A stretch of 20,445 nucleotides of DNA, taken from Rhizobiales bacterium TMED168. Lineage in GTDB: Bacteria; Pseudomonadota; Alphaproteobacteria; MED-G09. The stretch covers positions 3,084 through 23,528 of the forward strand of contig NHHR02000014.1 of assembly GCA_002170885.2 (NCBI GenBank), given 5' to 3'. This document shows positions 1 through 7,456 of the stretch, piece by piece; position 1 is the stretch's first letter; every line of letters begins with the position of its first letter. A program made the translations under genes and the position numbers. The notes under the pieces were generated by a model. It searched no databases, was not told where the DNA came from, and saw only the letters and a list, made by a program, of their open reading frames with translations.

Positions 1-518
1 AAATCAATTGTTTTTGAGGGTGAGTTTGACTGACAATGAGAAGAACGAAATGTTGTAAAGTCATGATGGCCAATAAGATATTTTGAAGCATCAATCATAG
101 ATTTTATATGTAATTTTTTTGCTACTCTCCAATATTTTCCTTTATCAAATGTTAAAGGTGCTCTTCTATTAATTATTCCATAAGTATAATGTCTTTTTGT
201 TGCTGAAAACCTTGCATGAAAATTATCTTCAACCTCTATGACATCTAAAATAGCTATAGGGTTAGGTTTGAGATGACTGTTAAGTGCCTCCCTAAGCTCA
301 TTGGAATTTGTTTCTCTATTTAAATCAAAATGCGAAACTTGGCCAAGCGCATGTACTCCAGAATCAGTTCTTCCTGCTGTGAAAATTTTAACGTCTTCAC
401 CTGAAAAATTTTTTATTGCTTTATAAACATAATCCTGAATACCTGTATTATCTTTTTGACTTTGCCAACCATTAAATGGTCTTCCATCATATTCAATTAT
501 AATCTTCCAGCGTGCCAT
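1..518 (-). CDS. truA: tRNA pseudouridine(38-40) synthase TruA, 3' end cut off by the window
   Basis: Converts uridines 38-40 of the tRNA anticodon arm to pseudouridine. About 172 residues are visible of a protein usually near 245. The start is an ATG at 518-516 giving MARWKIIIEYDG, and the frame stays open to base 1. The catalytic motif GRTDSGVHALGQ, carrying the nucleophilic Asp, is clear. The later family segments RHYTYGIINRR and FTTFRSSHCQS also fit TruA. The ATG directly abuts the TAA of fmt with no gap, so translation is probably coupled, and truA is the last visible member of the dnaX-recR-def-fmt-truA run. The stop codon and C-terminus lie outside the window. Identification is firm; only the missing end is unknown. 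Confidence 0.95.
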   Translation of the reverse strand, partial: MARWKIIIEYDGRPFNGWQSQKDNTGIQDYVYKAIKNFSGEDVKIFTAGRTDSGVHALGQVSHFDLNRETNSNELREALNSHLKPNPIAILDVIEVEDNFHARFSATKRHYTYGIINRRAPLTFDKGKYWRVAKKLHIKSMIDASKYLIGHHDFTTFRSSHCQSNSPSKTID

Positions 519-1475
519 TTATTTTAAAATTTCTCCAATTTCAAATGGATTACCCCTTAAGTAATCTTTTATGTTCATAATATTTTTACCTTCCGGTTTA
601 ACGGTTAAAATCTCTAATGCATTATCACCACATCCGATAATTAAATTTCCAATAACCTCACCTGAAACAAAATCACTTTTAATTTTAACTATTTTGGCAT
701 CTAAAACTTTTATCCTCTTATTTTTATTATTATAAAACCATACTCCTGGATATGGATTTAAACCTCTAATCTTAAGCAAAAGTTTTCTAGCATTCTCTTT
801 CCAATCTAATCGACAGTCAGATTTTAAAATTTTTTCAGCATAGGTCACACCTTTCTCGCTTTGTTTAGTTGGCTTATTTTTCGCCATAATATAATCATCT
901 ATAGTTGTAACTAAATTTTTAGATGCTAATGAGGATAATTTATCATGAAGAAACTTAGCATTTTTCTCATGATCAATTTTAGTAGAAAAAAAATTTATAA
1001 TCTTGCCTGTATCTAAACCCTCATCCATCAACATAAATGTAATTCCAGTTTCCTTATCACCTTCCATAATTGATCTTTGAATAGGAGCAGCTCCTCTCCA
1101 TCTTGGAAGAATTGAGGCATGAATATTTAGACAGCCGAACTTTGGAGTTCTTAAAATTTCGCTAGGTAAAATAAGTCCATAAGCTGAAACGATTACAATG
1201 TCTGGATTAAGATTTTTAAAAAAAGTTATTTCTCTTTTTTCTTTAAAATTACCTGGTGTAAAGACAGGAATTTTCTGATCAATAGCAAAATTATGAACAG
1301 GTGTTTTATTTTCCTTCATTCCTCTCCCAGATTTTCTTGGAGGCTGGGTATAAATTGCTATAATATTATGTCTGCTTGCTTTTAGAGCTTTTAAGGGACT
1401 AATCGAAAAATCTGGAGTTCCCATAAAAATAATATTTAGATTTGATTTGACTCCAGAGGTAGATGAATTATTCAT
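519..1475 (-). CDS. fmt: Methionyl-tRNA formyltransferase
   Basis: Transfers a formyl group from 10-formyltetrahydrofolate to Met-tRNA(fMet) in the cytoplasm, enabling bacterial initiation. The 318-residue length is normal. The N-terminal formyltransferase domain begins at IIFMGTPDF (15-23). The catalytic residues are visible as Asn118 and His120 in CLNIHASILPRWRG and Asp155 in DEGLDTG, matching the N/H/D triad of E. coli Fmt (106/108/144). The smaller C-terminal tRNA-binding domain follows from about residue 210. The ATG at 1475 overlaps the end of def by 8 nt, so the two are probably translationally coupled. The first 12 or so residues extend beyond the usual start, but no better start codon with a ribosome site is seen downstream. 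The def-fmt pairing is classical: one formylates the initiator Met and the other removes the formyl group. Confidence 0.96.
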   Translation of the reverse strand: MNNSSTSGVKSNLNIIFMGTPDFSISPLKALKASRHNIIAIYTQPPRKSGRGMKENKTPVHNFAIDQKIPVFTPGNFKEKREITFFKNLNPDIVIVSAYGLILPSEILRTPKFGCLNIHASILPRWRGAAPIQRSIMEGDKETGITFMLMDEGLDTGKIINFFSTKIDHEKNAKFLHDKLSSLASKNLVTTIDDYIMAKNKPTKQSEKGVTYAEKILKSDCRLDWKENARKLLLKIRGLNPYPGVWFYNNKNKRIKVLDAKIVKIKSDFVSGEVIGNLIIGCGDNALEILTVKPEGKNIMNIKDYLRGNPFEIGEILK

Positions 1476-1992
1476 TTTTTTTAGTCTCAGAAGAACGAGA
1501 TTTAATTGATTTTTTTATAGCTCTGTCTCTTTTTAATTTAGAAAGATGATCAACAAAAACTATTCCATTAAGATGATCCATCTCGTGCTGAATAACTGTT
1601 GCAAGCATTCCCTTACATAGCATTTTTTGTTTAATTCCCTCTTTATCCATAAACTTAACTGTACATTCGTCAGGTCTTTCTATTTCTTCAAATACCCCAG
1701 GTACAGACAGGCAACCTTCCTCGTATGAACTTAACGTCTCATTAGGGTTAATTATTTCAGGATTTATAAAAAATAATGGATTTTTGGCTTCATCGTCACG
1801 TGAAATATCAATAACTAATATTCTTTTAGGAATCCCAACCTGAATAGCTGCTAAACCAATTCCTGGTGCAGCATACATAGTTTCAAGCATATCATCAATT
1901 AATGCTAAAATTTCACTATCAACAATATCAACTTTCTTTGATATTTTTTTTAACAAAGGATTAGGTACAGTTATAATTTCTCTTATGGCCAT
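1468..1992 (-). CDS. def: Peptide deformylase
   Basis: Removes the N-formyl group from nascent proteins using a metal ion, usually Fe2+. It has 174 residues, the normal length. All three family motifs are present: GIGLAAIQ (44-51), EEGCLS with metal ligand Cys94, and QHEMDH with metal ligands His136 and His140 and catalytic Glu137. The start ATG at 1992 is preceded immediately by AAGAGGA, an unusually short spacing for a Shine-Dalgarno site. No better in-frame start exists upstream, and MAIREIITVP is the usual deformylase N-terminus. A 51-nt gap separates it from recR. Its 3' end overlaps fmt by 8 nt. Confidence 0.96.
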   Translation of the reverse strand: MAIREIITVPNPLLKKISKKVDIVDSEILALIDDMLETMYAAPGIGLAAIQVGIPKRILVIDISRDDEAKNPLFFINPEIINPNETLSSYEEGCLSVPGVFEEIERPDECTVKFMDKEGIKQKMLCKGMLATVIQHEMDHLNGIVFVDHLSKLKRDRAIKKSIKSRSSETKKNE

Positions 1993-2043
1993 TCCTCTTG
2001 ATAAACCTTCAATAAAAAGAGTTCAAGTAAGATAAGTATGTTT

Positions 2044-2637
2044 TTAAAAAGGTTGTCTTGATTGAAGGGCGGTCTGTAAAGTTCCATCATCCATATAATC
2101 TAACTCACCTCCAACAGGGACGCCATGAGCGAGTCTAGAAACCTTAACATCACAGTCCTTTAACTGATCAGTAATATAGTATGCAGTTGTTTGACCATCT
2201 ATTGTAGCATTCAAAGCTAAAATGATTTCTATTACCTCTGAGCCATTAGCCCTTTCAATCAACTTATTTATTCCTAGATTCTCTGGACCAACACCATCAA
2301 TTGCAGATAATGTTCCTCCCAATACATGGTATTTTCCTTTGTGAACTGAAGCACGTTCTAATGCCCATAAATCAGCAATCTCCTCTACAACCACTATTGT
2401 AGAGATATCTCTTCTATCATCCCTACAAATAGAGCAAATTTCCTCTGTATCTAAATTACCACAAATCTTACAATTCTTTATGGTGTTAGCTGTTGAAAGC
2501 AAAGAATCGGCCAAAGGCTTCATTAGGGATTCTGGTTGTTTTAAGAGATTTAAAGCCATTCTTCTTGCAGACCTTGGCCCTATACCAGGAAGACGAGATA
2601 AAAGTGAAATTAAATTATCTATTTCTGAATTATTCAT
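2044..2637 (-). CDS. recR: Recombination mediator protein RecR
   Basis: Works with RecO (and RecF) to load RecA on single-stranded gaps. The 197 residues show the normal architecture: an N-terminal helix-hairpin-helix ([14 protein letters not shown], about 13-26), a complete Cys4 zinc finger (Cys56, Cys59, Cys68, Cys71), a Toprim domain from about 78 ([14 protein letters not shown]), and a C-terminal Walker-B-like tail ending in ALQSRQPF. The ATG at 2637 lies inside the end of dnaX, overlapping by 8 nt, with only a weak ribosome site, so coupling to dnaX translation is likely. In many bacteria ybaB (nucleoid-associated protein) sits between dnaX and recR; here it is absent. Confidence 0.97.
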   Translation of the reverse strand: MNNSEIDNLISLLSRLPGIGPRSARRMALNLLKQPESLMKPLADSLLSTANTIKNCKICGNLDTEEICSICRDDRRDISTIVVVEEIADLWALERASVHKGKYHVLGGTLSAIDGVGPENLGINKLIERANGSEVIEIILALNATIDGQTTAYYITDQLKDCDVKVSRLAHGVPVGGELDYMDDGTLQTALQSRQPF

Positions 2638-4435
2638 TATTACTTATCTTTTTATTATTTTCATTGTTAACTATTGATAATTTTTCTACTTCTTCAATTG
2701 ACGTTATACTTATATCATTAAATTCAGCTGATGCTTTTTTATAAATTGGATGCTCTTTTATCTTTGCTCGCACCTCCAATGCATTATGATTTTTGATTTC
2801 TTTTATAGTTTTTTGGCCTTTCAGCGATGAATTTAATATAATCCATTTTTTATTTGTCCATTCTAAAAGATTTTTTGATAACTTGAGTAATATATTTTCA
2901 TCACCATTTAAAATATTTAATTCAATTTTACCCTCTTCAAAAGATACAAGGCTAACATTATTTTCTAAATCATATTGAAGACTTATATTTTTTTTTAACC
3001 TAACTAACTCGATAATTTCCTCGAAATTTTTAGGGTTATTATTACTTATTTCCTCAATTATTTTTTTTTCCTGAGGTTTTTTGAAAGATGCATCTGTATC
3101 TATTTTTAAAGAGTTATCATTCTCGAAATTAGGAGTTTTTTTTTCTGACAAAAATGAATTGTCTTCCTCTATTTTCTTTATTATTTCATCTGGTGTAGGA
3201 AGTTTAGAAATATAAGACATTCTTATAATAGCCATTTCAAGAGCGGCAAGAGGCTTGGAAAAATTCTTAATTTCTGCAGATGCTTTTATAATCATCTGCC
3301 AATAACGGGAGAGGTTTCTGACGGATGTTTTTTCGGTCAACTTTTTTATCCTTTGAAATCCCTCGGGACCTAAAGATAAATTATCATCATTATTTTCAGT
3401 TACTCTAAGATTAGTCAACTCATGAATAAGATCACCTAAGCTTTCAATTAAATTTGTAGGATCAACGCCAATACTAACTTGCTCTCTAACCTCCTCTAAG
3501 GCCTTTTCAATCTCCGCATTAATAATATATTCATACAAATCTATTATTCGCGCCTGATCAGATAACCCAAGAATCTGACGAATCTTTTCTTCTGATATAT
3601 TACCATCATCTGCTAAGGCTATTGCTTGATCAAGTAATGATAAACTATCTCTAGCTGATCCCCCAGATACTCTCGCTATTAAATTAATTATTGAGTCTTC
3701 AATAATAACTTTCTCTTCCTCACATACTTTATCGATAAGCAACTTGATCATATCGTTGTCAAATCTCTTTAAGTCAAATCTCTGACATCTAGATAATATC
3801 GTTAATGGAATTTTTTGTACTTCAGTTGTAGCAAAAATAAACTTCACATGTGCTGGAGGTTCTTCAAGAGTTTTTAGTAAACCATTAAAAGCTGCCTTTG
3901 AGAGCATGTGAACCTCATCAATTATATATATTTTATAGCGAGCAGATGCAGGTGAATAATTAACTGAATCTATAATCTCTCTTATATCAGCAATACCAGT
4001 TCTTGACGCAGCATCCATTTCAATAACATCAATATGACGAGACTCCATTATTTCCAAACAATGCTTTCCTAATTCTAACATATCAATATTTGGTTCATTT
4101 ATTATATCAGTTTCATAATTAAGTGATCTTGCTAAAAGCCTAGCTGTTGTAGTTTTACCTACCCCTCTTACTCCGGTGAGCATGTAGGCATGAGCAATTC
4201 TATTTGTTTTAAAAGCATTTTTAAGAGTTTGAACCATAATTTCCTGTCCCATAAGATCATCAAATGTTTGAGGACGATATTTACGGGCAAGAACTTGATA
4301 AGCATTTTTTTTCATAGAACTATCTTGATCTATTAATGGCTGAGATAAGAAGTCATTTTGATTTTTATCAGTCATGGTTGGAGTTGACTCTAATTTTACT
4401 CCTTTTATTTCTTCTGCTTTATCTGATTTATCCAA
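2630..4435 (-). CDS. dnaX: DNA polymerase III subunits gamma/tau
   Basis: AAA+ clamp-loader ATPase and replisome organiser, 601 residues (E. coli tau is 643). The core starts at [14 protein letters not shown] (45-58). Walker A is GVRGVGKT with Lys94, Walker B is IIDEVH (171-176), and the sensor/arginine-finger segment is ILSRCQRF. The region between Walker A and DAASRTG, which normally carries a Cys4 zinc module, keeps only one cysteine (Cys126). The start chosen is TTG at 4435, because AAGAGGA lies about 5 nt upstream. ATG codons at residues 21 and 41 are alternatives, and the first ~44 residues are a nonconserved extension. Three A9 runs lie in the linker and C-terminal part (mRNA strand), the first at codons 431-434, close to where E. 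coli dnaX frameshifts to make gamma. First gene of the recR-def-fmt-truA run. Confidence 0.96.
   Translation of the reverse strand: MDKSDKAEEIKGVKLESTPTMTDKNQNDFLSQPLIDQDSSMKKNAYQVLARKYRPQTFDDLMGQEIMVQTLKNAFKTNRIAHAYMLTGVRGVGKTTTARLLARSLNYETDIINEPNIDMLELGKHCLEIMESRHIDVIEMDAASRTGIADIREIIDSVNYSPASARYKIYIIDEVHMLSKAAFNGLLKTLEEPPAHVKFIFATTEVQKIPLTILSRCQRFDLKRFDNDMIKLLIDKVCEEEKVIIEDSIINLIARVSGGSARDSLSLLDQAIALADDGNISEEKIRQILGLSDQARIIDLYEYIINAEIEKALEEVREQVSIGVDPTNLIESLGDLIHELTNLRVTENNDDNLSLGPEGFQRIKKLTEKTSVRNLSRYWQMIIKASAEIKNFSKPLAALEMAIIRMSYISKLPTPDEIIKKIEEDNSFLSEKKTPNFENDNSLKIDTDASFKKPQEKKIIEEISNNNPKNFEEIIELVRLKKNISLQYDLENNVSLVSFEEGKIELNILNGDENILLKLSKNLLEWTNKKWIILNSSLKGQKTIKEIKNHNALEVRAKIKEHPIYKKASAEFNDISITSIEEVEKLSIVNNENNKKISNNE
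3136..3144 (-). promoter_or_regulatory. A9 run in dnaX, candidate slippage site for a short gamma form
   Basis: On the coding strand the sequence reads TCA GAA AAA AAA ACT CCT. One extra A, from transcriptional slippage or an equivalent -1 ribosomal shift, would give GAA AAA AAA AAC TCC TAA, ending the protein at 435 residues. E. coli gamma is 431 residues, made by frameshifting on an A-rich heptamer, and Thermus dnaX uses slippage on an A9 run. Two further A9 runs follow at 3061-3069 and 2988-2996, and an added A also leads quickly to a stop there. The genome is rich in A runs, so chance is possible. Confidence 0.45.
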
Positions 4436-4509
4436 AATATCCTCTTAACAAATTTATACATCAAACTAAAATAAGTTTATACTTTTATAGAAAAAACCCA
4501 ATACCTTAT

Positions 4510-4538
4510 TAGACTATTAATTTTTATTATCATAGAAT
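4510..4538 (+). promoter_or_regulatory. Candidate sigma-70-type promoter for nudC
   Basis: In the 117-nt divergent spacer between dnaX and nudC there is a -35-like TAGACT (4510-4515), a 17-nt gap and a -10-like TAGAAT (4533-4538). This places initiation a few bases before the ribosome site CGAGG (4543-4547) and the ATG at 4553. Both boxes are imperfect and the DNA is AT-rich, so this is a suggestion only. No equally good promoter for dnaX was recognised on the opposite strand. Confidence 0.35.
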
Positions 4539-4552
4539 ACATCGAGGTTTAA

Positions 4553-5506
4553 ATGAAAGTTTATCCAAATATATTTAGTAATAATCCATTAGATAGAGTT
4601 TCCTATTTAAGGTCTAATCCTGAATGGATTAAAAAAACTATAAAAAAAAGCGATAGTACCTTTGTAATATTTTGGAGAGGTAAGCCTTTTGTTTCGACAG
4701 TTTCTGGTTTAATCTCAGGGAATTCTGAACCACATCAACATAGCCCTGGTTGGTTTCCATTGAATTTTTTTGAAGAAAAGATTATTAGCATCTCTTCGGT
4801 TATTTTTTTAGGTCTTTTAGATGGAAAAGCATATTTCAGTATAGATATTTCAAGAGTTTCTGATCCAGAGAGTGAGGCAGGATTAAAAGACTTAGGTAAA
4901 TTTGAGGATCTAATGGCTTTATCCTCTCAGGAAATTAACCCTGGTGAATTAGCAATGCTAGGTCAGGCAAAATCTATTTTTGAATGGCATAAAACTCACA
5001 AGTATTGCTCAAATTGTGGAGCCGAAAGTACAATGGTTGAAGCAGGATATAAAAGAGTGTGTCATAATTGTAATACTGAGCATTTCCCAAGAACAGATCC
5101 AGTAGTAATTATGCTTGCAACATTCAATGATACTGCATTCTTAGGGAGACAGAAAAGATTTCCTCCTGGGATGTATTCTGCGCTTGCAGGCTTTGTAGAG
5201 CACGGTGAGTCAATTGAAGAAGCTGTTGCAAGAGAGCTTAATGAAGAAGCTAGTATTTCAACAAAGGCAGTTTCTTATCATTCAAGCCAGCCTTGGGCTT
5301 TTCCATTTTCTTTAATGATTGGGTGTATTGCAGAAGCAGAATCAAAAAGTTTTAAATTAGATGAGATTGAGATTGACGAAGGAAGGTGGTTTTCACGTTT
5401 AGAACTTAAAAATGCAATCGAGGGGAATAAAACTTCTAATTTTTTTGTTCCTCCAAGCATGGCAATTGCACATCATTTAATTAAAAACTTTGTTAACGAT
5501 AACTAG
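4553..5506 (+). CDS. nudC: NADH pyrophosphatase NudC (Nudix hydrolase)
   Basis: Hydrolyses NAD(H) to NMN(H) and AMP; the family also removes NAD caps from RNA. It has 317 residues. An N-terminal NUDIX-like domain (about 1-140) is followed by a Cys4 zinc ribbon (Cys152, Cys155, Cys170, Cys173) and then the Nudix domain. The Nudix box GFVEHGESIEEAVARELNEE starts at residue 213 and has the full catalytic Glu set. The signature SQPWAFPFS just after it is specific to the NADH-pyrophosphatase branch. The ATG at 4553 follows CGAGG with good spacing. It is transcribed divergently from dnaX and lies 14 nt before the GFA-family gene, which may share its transcript. Confidence 0.95.
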   Translation: MKVYPNIFSNNPLDRVSYLRSNPEWIKKTIKKSDSTFVIFWRGKPFVSTVSGLISGNSEPHQHSPGWFPLNFFEEKIISISSVIFLGLLDGKAYFSIDISRVSDPESEAGLKDLGKFEDLMALSSQEINPGELAMLGQAKSIFEWHKTHKYCSNCGAESTMVEAGYKRVCHNCNTEHFPRTDPVVIMLATFNDTAFLGRQKRFPPGMYSALAGFVEHGESIEEAVARELNEEASISTKAVSYHSSQPWAFPFSLMIGCIAEAESKSFKLDEIEIDEGRWFSRLELKNAIEGNKTSNFFVPPSMAIAHHLIKNFVNDN

Positions 5507-5520
5507 GGCCCTAATAAAAG

Positions 5521-5940
5521 ATGAAGATTAATCATATAGAAACTGGAGGTTGCTTGTGTGGACACATAAGATATGAATTTAACAGGAATGATGTAGTTTC
5601 TTCAGGTCACTGTCACTGCAAGGATTGTCAAAAAATAACCGGTTCTGGAAAGGCAACAATAATATTTATTCCAACAAAAAGTTTAAAAATTAATAAGGAA
5701 TATAAAATTTATTCAGTAATCGGTTCTGATGGAACAAATGTTCATAGAGGATTTTGTCCAAACTGCGGATCGCCGGTAATAAGTTATGTTAGTGAACAGC
5801 CGAATTTAAGATTCATTAAGGCAGGAAGTTTGGATGACTCTTCCTGGGTAAAGATTGAGTCAAGTTTTTGGTCAGACTCTGCATGCAATTGGGATCCTGT
5901 AAATCACTCATTGCCTAATTTTCCAAAAAATCCAACATGA
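5521..5940 (+). CDS. GFA/CENP-V family zinc-binding protein
   Basis: A 139-residue member of the glutathione-dependent formaldehyde-activating enzyme (GFA)/CENP-V fold family. All seven expected zinc cysteines are present: Cys11 and Cys13 (GGCLCG), Cys31, Cys33 and Cys36 (HCHCKDC), and Cys79 and Cys82 (FCPNCGSPV). Characterised relatives accelerate the reaction of formaldehyde with glutathione, but most members have no known substrate, so the specific reaction should not be assumed here. A formaldehyde link would be attractive, because Rieske demethylases release formaldehyde and a Rieske gene is its tail-to-tail neighbour, but that is inference. It is probably co-transcribed with nudC. The ribosome site is weak (AAAAG before the ATG). 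Its 3' end lies 11 nt from the end of the converging Rieske gene. Confidence 0.88.
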   Translation: MKINHIETGGCLCGHIRYEFNRNDVVSSGHCHCKDCQKITGSGKATIIFIPTKSLKINKEYKIYSVIGSDGTNVHRGFCPNCGSPVISYVSEQPNLRFIKAGSLDDSSWVKIESSFWSDSACNWDPVNHSLPNFPKNPT

Positions 5941-5951
5941 GTGTAATTTAA

Positions 5952-7385
5952 TTATTTCGGAGGCTTTCCATTTAAATAATCATGGAGTGTTTCATGAAAA
6001 AATCTTACCCGAGACTCTTGAGCAGATAAATAGGGTTCCTGATATCCCTTTGATCTCACTCCTCGTCTTAAACCATCTGTAAGTTGCCAATCTTGATAAA
6101 CCACATGATCCCATAAATCTTCAACACCTTTACCACCGTCATAATCACGCAAATCAAGTTCAACTTCCTGAAGCTTAACAGGATTTACTTTTGTACGACT
6201 AATAAACTCTTGATCATAACTATCACTTTTACCTATACCAGCTGATGTAGATGTAAATTCTTGACTTTCATCCCTACCAGTTTTACCTATCCCTTTTGCT
6301 GCGCCACCTATTGAATAGCCCATATCCCAAAGATCAAAAAAACATTTTTCAGGATCTGAGGGATGAGGAAACCAATTCAGAAGAATACAACCATCTGCTT
6401 GAACACCCATTGCTATATTTGGAAAAATAAATTGAAAAGGACTTTCTGTTAATTCTTCATCTGATAGATTCTCATAATGAAAATAACCTTTTTCTTTATA
6501 ACTTTTTCTTTTTGCTTTCTTTAAATCTAACCACCCATCTTCTGAAAGTGATTTATAATCAGGATATTTAGTTACATCTATTCCCCAATCCTCTAAAATC
6601 ATCTTAAAGGGGTGATCTTCGCCTTCAGCAATTTTATCTCTAAGAGAAGGACGTCCCATTTGGATAATTCTTGCGTGTCCTTTTGGAAACATTTCATATC
6701 TTGAAGTAAAATGATCCTGATCAATTACTGATGGAACTTGAGGGTGAACAAATCTTGTATGATATGACTCATTGAAATTATCACAAAAGAACTTCCAATT
6801 AACATCAAGCTCTACCCTCACCCATTGGGCTCTAATTTGATCTTTAAAATTATGATTTTTATAAATTTCAGGTAGAGGGTCTAAATATTCAAGAAGGTCA
6901 GGTGCGCCATCATTCATTGTATAAAAGATGAACCCATCCCAAATATCGACTCGCACCTCTACCAATCTTCTATTGCCAATAGGTGTTCCCTGCGGATAAT
7001 CATCTTCATCTGGACAACCTATTACGTTTCCAGCTAAATCAAATTGCCAATCATGATATGGACACCTAAATGATTCCTGTGAACTATTGCAATCAACCAG
7101 TCTTTGACCTCTATGAGCGCAGCTATTATAAAAACCTTTTAAAGATCCATCTTTTTGTCTAACAATTATTACAGATTCTGTAACAAGATCATGAACAATG
7201 TAATCCCCAGCCTCTTTAACCTGAACTTCTCTTCCGGCTATAAGCCAGACTTTTGTCCACATATGCTCCCATTCTTTTTCCATAAAATCTTTACTAAAGT
7301 ATCTATCATTAGAGATAGGATCACCTCGTAAATTGTTAGGCTCTTTTCCATCTATAGCAAGTTTATGTGTATCAACTTTTCCCAC
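5952..7385 (-). CDS. Rieske non-heme iron oxygenase, alpha subunit
   Basis: A 477-residue oxygenase with an N-terminal Rieske [2Fe-2S] domain (Cys89, His91, Cys108, His111) and a C-terminal catalytic domain. The mononuclear iron site is NFNESYHTRFVHP, with His209 and His214, and Asp432 is the probable third ligand. Glu206 occupies the bridging position, which is Asp in naphthalene dioxygenase and Glu in carnitine monooxygenase CntA. The start is GTG at 7385, with AGGGG six nt upstream. It is a clear paralogue of the Rieske protein at 11471. An 18-residue diverged repeat (GIGK...QEF) begins at residues 365 and 383. It lies 71 nt downstream of amt on the same strand. No reductase is nearby. It could hydroxylate a ring or demethylate a methylated amine; the substrate is not decidable from sequence. 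Confidence 0.9.
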   Translation of the reverse strand: MGKVDTHKLAIDGKEPNNLRGDPISNDRYFSKDFMEKEWEHMWTKVWLIAGREVQVKEAGDYIVHDLVTESVIIVRQKDGSLKGFYNSCAHRGQRLVDCNSSQESFRCPYHDWQFDLAGNVIGCPDEDDYPQGTPIGNRRLVEVRVDIWDGFIFYTMNDGAPDLLEYLDPLPEIYKNHNFKDQIRAQWVRVELDVNWKFFCDNFNESYHTRFVHPQVPSVIDQDHFTSRYEMFPKGHARIIQMGRPSLRDKIAEGEDHPFKMILEDWGIDVTKYPDYKSLSEDGWLDLKKAKRKSYKEKGYFHYENLSDEELTESPFQFIFPNIAMGVQADGCILLNWFPHPSDPEKCFFDLWDMGYSIGGAAKGIGKTGRDESQEFTSTSAGIGKSDSYDQEFISRTKVNPVKLQEVELDLRDYDGGKGVEDLWDHVVYQDWQLTDGLRRGVRSKGYQEPYLSAQESRVRFFHETLHDYLNGKPPK

Positions 7386-7399
7386 TTAATACCCCTATC

Positions 7400-7427
7400 A
7401 AATATAAAATATAAAATATGAAATATT
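7400..7427. repeat. Four tandem AT heptamers upstream of the Rieske gene
   Basis: The plus strand reads AAATATA, AAATATA, AAATATG, AAATATT in exact 7-nt register. The array sits in the 71-nt spacer between amt and the Rieske gene, 15 to 42 nt before the Rieske GTG start. It could contribute -10-like or UP-like sequence, or vary in copy number. AT-rich background makes some of this expected. Confidence 0.6.
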
Positions 7428-7456
7428 ATAATGAGATAAAAAAAATTGTAAATTAT

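Noticed and set aside
5504..5513. Palindrome TAGGGCCCTA at the end of nudC as a terminator
   Set aside because: No loop and no T tract; at 10 nt it cannot form a useful hairpin, and the next gene follows 14 nt after nudC.
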